This document shows positions 12,132-21,536 of a stretch of 64,000 bases of DNA, one piece after another. Numbering within the stretch: the first letter of the stretch is position 1; the number at the start of each line of letters is the position of its first letter. The notes below the pieces were generated by a model. That model did no database searches and was not told the origin of the DNA. It saw only the letters and a list, made by a program, of their open reading frames with translations. Made by a program: the position numbers and the translations under genes. This DNA is from Persicaria tinctoria (lineage: Eukaryota > Streptophyta > Magnoliopsida > Caryophyllales > Polygonaceae): positions 73,926,627-73,990,626 of the forward strand of contig JBANSL010000004.1 in the NCBI GenBank assembly GCA_037127255.1, written 5' to 3'.

Positions 12132-13000
12132 AAACAACACACTTATTGTCATAGGTTTCAATTAATCTTCAAACGATATATGTTTAAGCTACTACTATGT
12201 TTTTATCTCACATTCGGCTCCTATCTAACTTAGATATTAGAGTTGAATCAAATCAAATTATCCACAAAATGCAAACCAAATAAGTGTTCTATATCTTGAC
12301 ACTTGAAGCTTCCGAATCCATAAGATAAAGAAAGCAAGAGAGAGAAAAATATGTGTTGTGCCTATCTTTTTTGTAAGCATACATGCCATCAAAACTAAAG
12401 GTTTGTGACAATTTTCAAGGAGAAACTGCAGTATAAAACAAGAAGATCAAATCCATCAAAACAGAAGCAAGGTTTGTAATAATCATCAGATTAATGAATT
12501 TTTTTTAAAGGGCTTACATTCTACCTTTAGCTGCAGTGTCTTCACAATCATCCAGAAGATAATCTAGCAAAATCCCCCTTTTGCTTTGCATCACAGCCCC
12601 AAAATCACATTTCAAGCATAATAATAAGAACATAAACAACTCCAAATCTCAAATCAAACGCATATTTAAATCATGTAAACTAAAAAACCCTAGAAATTGA
12701 GCGGAATTGAAAGAGGGTACAAACACAAAAATAAAACCCTAGAAATTGAATGGAAAGCTACATCGGAGAGAGATCATACCTCATTCGGCGTCCACTCCTT
12801 CCTTCGTCATCGGAGAGAGATCTAATCTCCTCTGAGAAGAATCGGATCTGTCATGAGAGAGATTTACTCACCTCCACTTTCGGCACCAACTGAGCTCCAC
12901 CGGACCACCAACATCAATCTGGTCGGCATCGTATCGGACCCCTCACCTCGCTCTCTCCCTCTCTCGCAACCTCCCTCTTCGCTTTTTCGCCCTTCCACCC

Positions 13001-13256
13001 TGTTTGGATGGAGGGATTTGGTGGGATTTTTAAGGATGGGAAGTGAAGGGAAAGTAAATTTTGTGTTTGGGTGAACCATTTAAAGAAAGGGAAGGAATCT
13101 GAAATTTGAGTAACTGCTCAATTTTATGGGATTTCACAACTCACTAAAAGGGTGGAATTTAGTGGGAAAGTGAAATTCCTCCCCCTTCCCTTCCTTTCCT
13201 TTCCCCTTTTCATTTTCTCATCAATCCATTCCCCTAAAAAACCCATGACCCAAACA
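13001..13256. mobile_element. MITE-like insertion inside the MULE
   Basis: Left end TGTTTGGATGGAGGGATTTG and right end, on the other strand, TGTTTGGGTCATGGG, with purine-rich arms mirrored across a short centre. This TGTTTGG...CCAAACA form is common in plant MITEs. No clean target duplication was seen. Confidence 0.4.
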
Positions 13257-13464
13257 GAGCATTCGTCTTTTCTCTCTCGCGCGCGACCTGCATTCCATTA
13301 AATTCATTTAATTTTATTTTTTTAAAACGAAAATGTTAACAGAAGGGACGGAGGGGCATGACACAAAAACTTTACAAACCTCAGGGGCATTTCGCGAATT
13401 ATCCCAAACTTTTGTACACCCGATGAATTTAACCTTATCTCAGGGGCACCATGCGAAAATTCCG

Positions 13465-14715
13465 ATATTTTTTCTAAGTCTCTTTGGATTTTCCTTTTTA
13501 ATATTATCATCACTTATTATTTGGGTTCCTTCTGCTGAGGTAATTGTTCTAATTATCTTTCGATTTCTTCTTCCTGTGACTACTCTATGGAAATAGGAGG
13601 AGTTGGTATATGCTAATTTTAAGTGTTTTAATTTAGCTCTTTGATTCCAATAAGTTTTATGAAATAGGAGTAAATTTTCCCTTTTTGACAAGAGATTTTG
13701 TTCTTTGTATAAATTTGGGATTTGATTAGTTGATTGGATTGATTGTAGTTCTATTAGGGCCTCATCAACGTCTTGAAGTTGCTGGAATATGTTTCCAAAT
13801 GTTTTCTTGTTCCATCTTTTAGCTTTTTGTTCAAGGATTTTTTATTTGTGCGTGATAATTTGAAACATCGTTGAGCCTGCACATGAAGCTCTCCATGCTT
13901 GTTTGACAATATTACGAAAATATTTTCTCTGCAGCCAAATGTTTTCGAATTTGAACGGGGGTGGTTTGAAGGTAGTATTTTTGGAGATGTTAATTGTAAT
14001 GGGGCAGTGGTCCGAGTTTGAAAATGCTCCATTTTCAGTTCCCAGGTCAGGGAAAAAATCAATTATCTCATGATGGACTAGCACCATATATGTCAAGTTT
14101 TTTCTTTATGTTATCTGGGCCAATTTGTTTCTTTCTCCATGTAAATGGGTTACCGAACGAAGGGATCTCCAACAAAGAGCATGCATCTTTGAATTCCATT
14201 AATATCTGGAATCTACTCGGTAGTGTTTCTACACCACCACACTTATCCGAAGGTTGGCTAATTTCATTTAAGTCTCTCATAATTAAGTTGGGAAGGTCGC
14301 TTTGGGCAATCAAAATATCAAATTGTATAGGTTTCTCCCAAAGTCATCTTTCTTTGTAGGGTTGGGGGGGGGGGGGCGTATACAAAAACATTAGGCATTC
14401 AAAATTCTCCTTTGTGTTCTAGTATTTTACTCCGATGATTCTTGGGAGATGAATAACCACCGAGATGGTTTCATCTATGAATGAGTTTTCATTCCATAAT
14501 AGGGCTATCCCCCAGCACGGCCAAAGGCCGGGGACCAACAAATATTTGTAAATCCCGCGTTTTTCCATAGAGAGTCTTTTGATTCTGTTTCAGTCTTTGT
14601 TTTTGCTAAAATAAGCATTTGTATATGATATAGAGTGCGCCATCCATTAATGTTAGTTTGGAAGGGTTTTTTTTTTTTTTTCCAATTCCCCTACAATTCC
14701 AGTAACGTATAATCA
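13465..14715 (-). pseudogene. LINE ORF2, endonuclease part
   Basis: Start reads MIIRYWNCRGIG, the typical opening of the plant L1 EEP endonuclease. Further recognisable pieces are ILAKTKTE (the Glu-containing metal site), WSPAFGRAGG, DLNEI and NPFTWRKKQ. Endonuclease nicks the target DNA for target-primed reverse transcription. Stops and frameshifts (for example a stop after GRAGG and a C/G homopolymer at about 14364-14376) show it is dead. The downstream linker with RRNRKIIRTI reaches the MULE junction at 13464/13465. Confidence 0.85.
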
Positions 14716-15600
14716 TGACCACACTTTTTCCGCATGGGCGGGCAGCAGGTAACCCCTCCCATACCAACACATTACCCTTTTTGGGATTTCGGTTATCTTT
14801 TGAAGACAGATTTCTTGCTTGAGATTCTTATAAGTGTTTTTAGAACTTTTGTCTCTTTCAAATATTTTAAGTCTAGGGATATAAATCTCACTTAGAAAGA
14901 TGTTGTTAGTCCCGTGGTGGTTTCCTTTATATAGCCTCGAAAAATTATAGCCTATGTAGTAGCGTGTCTTGTCACTACAAGGGCTTGTGTTAGTAAGGAT
15001 ATACTCGCCTTGGGATAACCATTTGATTTGAGATTTTCTAACAAAGCTTTGATTGTGAGACAACGTCGGAATTATCCATTCAATATGCCTACAGATTTTT
15101 CCTTTTCGGGTGTAGTAAGTGTGATCAATCTTAGTGCTCTGTTCTATCCGAAGGTTTAGAAGAGAAGAGTAATTAAGGATTTTCTCCCAATTGTACTTTG
15201 TATTATAATCCAAAAAGCATCTCTAGAGGAATGGAAAGATGCAAATGGAACCCAAGGGAAGAGTCTTATGGGTTTGCCAATAGCAAGGAGGCCTAGTCGA
15301 GTTCAGGGAATTTGCCATATCAATATGATAACCTGTCAAGTTAACCCAGTGGAATTTTGTAGATAAATATTTCTGGGTTTCCATTATAATGGGGTTTTTA
15401 AGTTAATTTGTTATATTATCAATTTGCAGAGATGTGAGAGAGGGGTTCCTCCCCGGCCATTTAATTTGTTGATTCACACTCGATTGGGTTTCTAAAAACC
15501 AGTAGCCATGGGAGATGTTATAAACCATAAGAAGCTTGTGGTTAATTTTAATTGTACGAGGCGAAGCATAAGACAGACTTGACCATGGAAAGTTGTGTAT
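14716..15600 (-). pseudogene. Putative LINE ORF1 region upstream of ORF2
   Basis: A minus-strand frame of 166 codons (14713-15213) ends LPAHAEKVWS, with its stop overlapping the ORF2 ATG. Further open pieces continue upstream to about 15590 (for example ISHGYWFLETQSS). No zinc knuckle or DUF4283-like domain is clear, so the assignment as ORF1 rests on position and the TCATGA overlap shared with the other LINE. Confidence 0.45.
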
Positions 15601-15768
15601 ACAAAGGTTTGGTGCTAGTGATGGATCGATCTGTCTGCACTATGAAATTTGGAAATGGGGTGGGGTTCTCGCCATTTTAGGCTTCAGACACCGGTTTACT
15701 AAGGGATTTACGGGGGCCACCACTCAACAAGTTTGCTCAAAGAAAGGATGTAAACACAAAGGTACGTA

Positions 15769-16987
15769 CTTGACCCTAGGGGTGTGCATAACCGGGTATC
15801 CCCGGTGAATCATGTCGGGTACCCGGAACCATTAAGCCCAAATCCCCCGAACCGTATCCGAACCGTCTAAACCCGGGTACCCGACACGGTTAGGGTATTT
15901 GGTTCCGTGTCGGATACCCGGGTACCCGACACGAACCGCTTTTTTTTTTTTTGTCTGTCCGTGTGTTCCTTCCCTAGTTCCCTTCACTGTGTGTCTGTGT
16001 TGTATTTCACAACATGTTCCACAAAAAAAATAAAAAAAAATTGAAACAGTCCAAACAAGCAGGCCACGCCTACTGAAATTTGCAATTTGCAAATTTTGTA
16101 TGACAGGGAAACACAAACTGAAAGAGAAGTAGGAAAGAATTGATAAAAATAGGCCTTCAATTTAAAATCCCAAATTATAAACAAGGCAGAGTGTGGCGTT
16201 GATTAAAGTTGAGGAGCCCTATCACTTAACGCCGGATATGGAGATTTCAACGGGACTAAAACCCAGATCAACGGAATTGAGAGAGAGGAGGTGTGGGAGT
16301 TGCCGCTCCTCATGACTTATCAGTAACCACCGAATGTGGAGATTTTGAATCTTTCGATGAGTGAGAGTCGGATCTGGATACTTTGATGGAATTGGGAGAG
16401 GAGATGCCGGATTTATCGCTCCTTATACCGCAAGATGTGGAAATTTCGACGAGATTGAGAGTCGGATTTGGATATTTTGATGAGATTAAGAGCCGGATTT
16501 AAGAAAGAGAGCAGTCAGTGAGAGAGGAGAGCCGCCGTTCTATAGATTTAGTTTTAGGGTTTGAAAGAGTGGAAACGAGATCTGAAGATTTAAAAGAATA
16601 AAAAAAGGATTTGTTTTTTTTTAAAAAAAAACGCATCGCATCTGGGAATATAAAAGTGCAGCAGCGCCGGATCGAACTTGAATCTCTTGAGTCATTGCCC
16701 AGTTCTCTCACATCCCGTGTACCAACTGTGCTAGTAGAACATTCTGATATTTATGGGATACTTTTTATACAAGTATTATACTAACAGATATAAAAATTAA
16801 AAAAAAAAAAATTAAACGGTTCGTGTCGGGTATCCGACAAGGGGATTTGCCCGAACCGTATCCGAACCGTTTAATGTCGTGTTTTAGCGATTCGTGTCAT
16901 TATCGTGTCGTGTCTTTTCGGTTTCGTGTTTTTTCGTGTCGTGTTTTCGTGTCGTGTCGGGTTTTTTTGCACACCCCTACTTGACCC
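15769..16987. mobile_element. Non-autonomous hAT element with 8-bp duplication
   Basis: Element 15777-16979, ends TAGGGGTGTGCA and TGCACACCCCTA, flanked by CTTGACCC at 15769-15776 and 16980-16987. Subterminal regions are full of short repeats (ACCCGACACGG, CGTGTCGTGT) in both orientations, which is typical of hAT ends where transposase binds. No transposase is encoded. A tRNA-like segment lies inside at 16665-16740. Confidence 0.92.
16665..16740 (-). repeat. tRNA-like (pol III box) segment inside the hAT element
   Basis: Minus strand carries an A-box TAGCACAGTTGG and, about 55 bp on, a B-box GTTCGATCC. Stems are too degenerate for a working tRNA, so this reads as a SINE head or tRNA fossil carried by the DNA transposon. 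Confidence 0.5.
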
Positions 16988-18590
16988 AACAACTCATTGC
17001 TAATATATTGGGAGAGTGGAGTGGATCATTCATAATAAAACCCATCAAGATAGGTGGGGCCAACCACTAAGAGTCCATGAAGCAATCTGCACAAGTCCAC
17101 GTACAATAGCTAATTAGCCAGACACCAAACCAAACAATTTGGTCAATTACACATTTGCACATATAGGCTGCATAACCTATTTTCCTTTTTTTGTGAATGA
17201 AGTGTCAAATCAAACAATCTACAACACTAATGTTGCGTAAAGTAGTTAATTGTCTCATTGACTTCATAAGTGGACTTTGACTTAAAAATCAATATATAAA
17301 CCACATGTAGTAGATATTTGATTCACAACAAGAGCCAACAAACATGGCACTGTCATTAGTCCTGCACAACTTACATATGAAACTCGACCCAAATACACCA
17401 GTCGATACGGTTAAATGAATGGCAGAGCCAACATTAAGCAAACTAGCTATTATACCACACTGATTATATAAAAGCATATATAGTAGAGAATAAATGTTTC
17501 TAGTGTTCATAAGTGCGCCATCACTAGATATTACACTAACCACATCAGTTGGGCAAAAGGAGATAGGTTGTCCATGTGAGAGACACAAGGTTTCACAATT
17601 AGGCTTCGGGCAAACTGTCAAATTGACAGCATGTGCTATACACCTTGATGCGGGACCATCTTCTACACCTTCGGACACGCCAATCATCTTAGGGAGACGG
17701 ACCTATGACTCGAGCCCGATCCAAGAAGTTGCAGAGAGACTCATTCATGTTTGTGAGTCACGCATTGTTCTTGAGCACGGTTCAACTCCCCGAGCCTGCA
17801 TTGAAGACATACATGTGCATTGGGGTCCTTAATGTCGAACCACCCTAGGCCATGTATAGCCGAGATTCTTTAAGTCTTGAACCCTTGCTCGTGTCCTATT
17901 TTAGTAACTTTCCTATTTATGCTATTTTAGAAAACTTTAGGGTTATTTTAATAATTTATTAAGTTTATTATTTTATTATTATAATTCCGGCCAAAACCTC
18001 CTTGTTAGGTTATATAACCGGTCGACCCCCATTGTAGAAGAACTGGTTGAATTTTTATGAAAGTTTCTCTCGTGTTAAACACATTGAGCGTTCTAAAGTC
18101 AATCGATTCGAAACGTTGCTCATCGATTGCACAATTGGTAATTGATCTTGCTTGGTTTGCTTTGAGTTCATCAACCTCGCGAGAGCTTGGTGATCCTGGT
18201 AGTCACAAGTCCCCTCCTTGTGCCTCCAAGTTATCCGCTTGGTTGTGTAAGGTTGTAGAGGCGGGCTTTGTAGTCGTTGATACTTGGTTCCTACCCTCTT
18301 AGGAGGCCTGGGGTCTTTATCTCGTTCTACGTTAGTTCGAATCACCCTTCTATCGGTCTTGTTATTTCAATTTCGTGTCTTTATTGTTCTTGTTTGCATC
18401 GAGTCTTGTTTCTTTTGTTAGAGTCGATATCGAGTCCAGTTTAGTCGAATTCGAGTTGTTGCGTTTGTGTCTTCTTGTCGACATCGAGTGATTCACTTGG
18501 TGTTCTCGAGTCTTTTGCTTCCGTTCTTGTCTTTGAGTCTTGATTGTCGAAGATCGGGCCATCCTACGGCTAACCCCGTATCACACCTAC
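16988..18590. other. Spacer, possibly old LTR sequence
   Basis: No supported gene. The part from about 17870 to 18583 has the feel of a plant LTR: an AT-rich stretch, then TTATATAACCGG, a leader-like TC-rich run with many TCGAG and GTCTT words, and a 3' end reading CCCCGTATCACA. No second LTR, primer-binding site or duplication was found. ORFs at 17289-17832 and 18055-18562 show no domain. Confidence 0.35.
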
Positions 18591-18827
18591 TCACAAACAA
18601 AGCAAGTATTTGAAACAAACCTTCATCACAAAGCATCCATGAAGGCAGCACAAAACATATGTGCAGTACACAATAACAATTTAGGCAAGTAAACCACGCG
18701 GTAAAATGTTGACTCTCAAATATCCTAAAGACAATGAACATATTGCACCATCTAGTTCTAATGCAATCAATATGCCTTTTTATCAACAGAAGAGCACACA
18801 ACACATATCTAGAATCAAAGGATTCAT

Positions 18828-19892
18828 TCAACACAACTTGTCGTATGTTACAAGCGAAGAGTTGTTTCTCAACATAGTTACATAAGCCCTTTCGGGGGTG
18901 TCTTGTGAGATGGCACATTTTGTGACATCCATAAGCATAGTTACGTAAGCCCTTTCGGGGGTGTTCGATAGGGACTCGGGGGAGGAGATCCCCATAGGAT
19001 TAACCAAAGCAATTTTAGATAGTAAATAGCATACAATACATGATTTTTGCCAAAATAATTTATTAGTGGGTTTATTCTTATAAGTAACAAGTATAAATGC
19101 AATGTGTTTTCTAAGGTTTTCTGAATTGGACTGTTGGGTAAAGGAAAGTGCATCACTGAAGATTAATGAACTGTTTAGAATGCACCAATAAGCACGCACA
19201 AAAACCTCCTCAATTATCAATTTAGTTCGAATGCATTTCCTTAATTTAGAGTTAAGGGACTCAAAGGCATAACTAAGCCACAAGCTGGTGGCTTGGGTTA
19301 CTAGGATAGGGTCCCTCGTGTCGGTAGAATATAAATGAAAATGGTGCAAGTGCTTAAATTCATCTTGGATTGTTTGATAGGAAGGCCCATGGCACTGAGG
19401 CTTAGGAGATTTATTCCCACTAGTTTCTTCAATTTGAATCATATTACTAGAAGTAATTCTCATATCGTAATTTATGAATGACATATGACACCCAACAATA
19501 TATTCAACCATGCTAGTTATTAAGGTTTTAGTATAAGGAAGAGTTACATAATAACATATCCCACCGATGAAAGGTTTGAGAATGTAATCACTTACAAATT
19601 TGATCGGTAAACCGGGGGTGTTCAGAGCAAGAATGTTCTCTTGGATGCTACTCCGAATGGACTTCAGCTTGTCATGGTCCACCTTTGGTTTCTTGGATTT
19701 CTTCTCCTTCGTTTTTTTTTTACCTCCAGCAGCTACAACATAGGGGTTTTTCGCCTTGGGTGAAGTTTTTCCAATCAGAACCTGTGTTTGGCCCTTTCGG
19801 GGGGGTTTCAAATGGGGAACGAGAGGCTCGTCCCCCATGAGTTTTTTCTCTTTGTCCATGGACAAGGATGCTATGGGTGGATAAAAAAACAA
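18828..19892 (-). CDS. Unrecognised protein, left arm of a divergent pair
   Basis: An open frame of 354 codons; a second Met (MDKEKKLMGDE) about 11 codons in may be the real start. The N-terminal 80 residues are basic, with a KKKTKEKKSKKPK cluster that could be a nuclear-localisation or nucleic-acid-binding tract. The remainder looks like a mixed globular fold (hydrophobic and aromatic residues well distributed, several Cys and His). Near the C-terminus the phrase TPERAYVTML occurs twice, 22 residues apart, from a duplicated DNA block. I do not recognise the family. It is the longest uninterrupted unknown ORF in the window and shares its upstream region with the plus-strand ORFs at 20413. Confidence 0.45.
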   Translation of the reverse strand: MFFYPPIASLSMDKEKKLMGDEPLVPHLKPPRKGQTQVLIGKTSPKAKNPYVVAAGGKKKTKEKKSKKPKVDHDKLKSIRSSIQENILALNTPGLPIKFVSDYILKPFIGGICYYVTLPYTKTLITSMVEYIVGCHMSFINYDMRITSSNMIQIEETSGNKSPKPQCHGPSYQTIQDEFKHLHHFHLYSTDTRDPILVTQATSLWLSYAFESLNSKLRKCIRTKLIIEEVFVRAYWCILNSSLIFSDALSFTQQSNSENLRKHIAFILVTYKNKPTNKLFWQKSCIVCYLLSKIALVNPMGISSPESLSNTPERAYVTMLMDVTKCAISQDTPERAYVTMLRNNSSLVTYDKLC

Positions 19893-20412
19893 AATAGGTA
19901 TTACAGGGGAGATTGAATATCACAAGAAACGGGCCTGTTATTTGCACGGCGATTTTCTCGCCATCGGCACGGTGCCGAGCTCCCTAGTCGGCACAGGTGA
20001 GATGACTCGGCGTGAGATTCCCTAGTCGGCAGTACCTGTTGCCGGTGCCGGACTCCTAGGTCGGCAAGTCTTCTGCCGAAGCCGGGAATCTCACGCCGAG
20101 TCAGCTCACCTGACGCTAAGTCACATCGTGTCACCTCACTGACGCCGATGCCGAGCTCCGAATCCGGCAGGGTCACATCTACGTCATGTCTGCAAAGCTG
20201 CAGGGAATCTACAGCTTTACGTCCCATCCTAGGCGGTGTCGCTAGCGAGCTCTCGGGTCGGCAAGGGTGGTGGCGACGGATTATAAAATGAGGGAGCCCC
20301 GCCCTCACTTTGCACTACACACACACACACACCACTCACCCAACTCTTACCCCGCAGATCTTCTAAGGAGCTTGTTGGAGCGGTCGGTAGCCCGAAGATC
20401 TTCTAAGGAGAT
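19893..20412. promoter_or_regulatory. GC-rich structured intergenic region between divergent ORFs
   Basis: Much richer in GC than the surroundings. It contains a long hairpin with arms 19994-20022 and 20084-20112 (28 of 29 bases pair) around a GC-rich loop, and many copies of TCGGCA and GCCGA on both strands. A TATA-like TTATAAAAT at 20281 precedes CTCACTTTGCAC and an AC repeat, fitting a promoter for the plus-strand ORFs. The block GATCTTCTAAGGAG is repeated at about 20358 and 20396, just before the ATG at 20413. A related but ORF-free sequence lies at 51330-51580. Confidence 0.5.
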
Positions 20413-21360
20413 ATGACGAAGTTGCGCGGCTTGTTAGAGCGGTTTAGGCAATCTTCGCGGTCCCCTTCACCTCTTACCCCGCCGAGCGATGAGCGTGAGC
20501 CTTCACCTCTATGCTTTCATATTCTAATTAATTTCACTATTGGGAACATCATTTGGTGGAAACATGTTTGCAAGGGTAGTATGTTTGTTGTTGGACATTT
20601 CCACTTGTTATGTGAATCTATAAAACAATTTCACTTGATAGATGAATCTATCCCTTTTGAGGTGTCTACAGGGGTCGAGATGTATTACTTCCGACTAATC
20701 ACTCCTTGCATCTCTAAGGAGGCTGGAAATATTTTGGATTATGTTGATGTGTGGGATAAAAACATGTTCGATCAAATATGCAGAGAAATCATTCATGATA
20801 AACGTAAGGGATTGTCTAAGTCATTCCTTGCTTGTGCGAATTACTACTTATTCATGTTGTTTATAACTTATGGGCTCTCTGAACTGCCCTTGTCTTCTAC
20901 TGCTGTTCCTCGAGAGTCTTCTTGGATTACCCTCGAGTTGAAGGTTATCTGTTCACCTCCGTTTTCAGTATAAACAAGTGGGCTTTGTCGGAAAACTGTA
21001 GGATAGCTCCCCTACTGAAGGGAATGTACATGAAGAATCAACTACTGGTTGAATATTTAAGCAGGGAATCTATTTTCTCTCTACTCTTATATATTGCAGG
21101 TTATGTACAAGAACTGTGATTTTGATAATGTGGCTGAAATCATGTTTATCCACACTCTATGTTATTGTGATGTTGGTTTGACAAACAGGAACTCAATTTT
21201 TAATCAATTTTCAAACTCTTTGAGTATACAAGTTTGGTTTAACGGTAAGAACTCCAATTTTCCACATCCTCTGTTTGATGGACCACTTGGTGCTCCTCGT
21301 ATATTTAAAAAAAAAATCGATAACTATGTCCCTTTTGCATCAGCAGATTGTTTAAGCTAA
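20413..21360 (+). CDS. Unrecognised protein, right arm of a divergent pair, probably split or frameshifted
   Basis: First frame is 186 codons (20413-20973), starting MTKLRGLLERFRQSSRSPSP with a Ser/Pro-rich head followed by a hydrophobic, aromatic-rich body (YLFMLFITYGLSEL). Near 20930-20964 an overlapping frame takes over (INKWALSENCRIAPLLKGM), and a third continues at 21094-21360 (CDFDNVAEIMF...LFDGPLGAPRIF). TATTGCAG at about 21095-21102 looks like a 3' splice site, so either introns or frameshifts separate the parts. No family recognised. It lies directly upstream of the LINE at 21533 but does not resemble the gag-like ORF1 of plant L1 elements. Confidence 0.35.
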
Positions 21361-21536
21361 AATTTGATAGATGTATATTTATTCAAACTTGTCTTACTCA
21401 TGTTTATTATTCTCAAGAGCAAAGAAGGTTCTTTGTTCTTGTCTTGTTTATTTTCAAGAACCCAATTTTTGGATTAAACCATTTGCATGACGCTTCTTAC
21501 CAATTCTGTCGCCATGCCTTGGAATTGTTATCATGA
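21361..21536 (+). pseudogene. Possible end of LINE ORF1
   Basis: The frame ending at 21536 reads CRHALELLS then stop, and its TCATGA overlaps the ORF2 ATG at 21533. The LINE at 6.4-15.6 kb has the same overlap after AHAEKVWS. Too short to assign a domain. Confidence 0.4.

Larger units (their letters stand above)
9633..13473. mobile_element. 3.8-kb Mutator-like element (MULE) inserted in the LINE
   Basis: Element 9642-13464 with terminal inverted repeats of about 145 bp beginning CGGAAATTTCGCC and CGGAATTTTCGCA. The repeats share words such as AAAGTTTGG, ATACCCCTGAGGTTT and CCCCTCCGT. An exact 9-bp duplication ATATTTTTT flanks it at 9633-9641 and 13465-13473. No transposase domain is visible, so it is non-autonomous. 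The interior contains leader-like GA-rich DNA next to each TIR, two opposed tRNA-Ile-like sequences, a small MITE, and an unidentified 103-residue minus-strand ORF at 11442-11753 that is rich in Lys and Glu. It could be a Pack-MULE with captured host sequence, but no source gene was recognised. Confidence 0.88.
6440..15600 (-). mobile_element. L1-type LINE, nearly full length, split by a MULE and a SINE
   Basis: Minus-strand non-LTR retrotransposon. The 3' end lies near 6440, where CCGAATTTTTACCTAAT and an A-rich tail match the 3' end of the LINE at 25.5 kb. ORF2 runs from the ATG at about 14715 to about 6478 once the insertions at 9642-13464 and 8823-9066 are set aside, about 4.2 kb of coding length, normal for plant L1 ORF2. 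An upstream ORF1-like frame ends at 14713 and overlaps the ORF2 start as TCATGA, the same overlap seen in the LINE at 21.5 kb. The 5' boundary is uncertain and no target duplication was found. Confidence 0.85.

Noticed and set aside
19893..20412. Idea that the divergent cassette is a geminivirus-like insert
   Set aside because: There is a hairpin and divergent ORFs, but no TAATATTAC nonanucleotide and no Rep, HUH or helicase motif in either protein.
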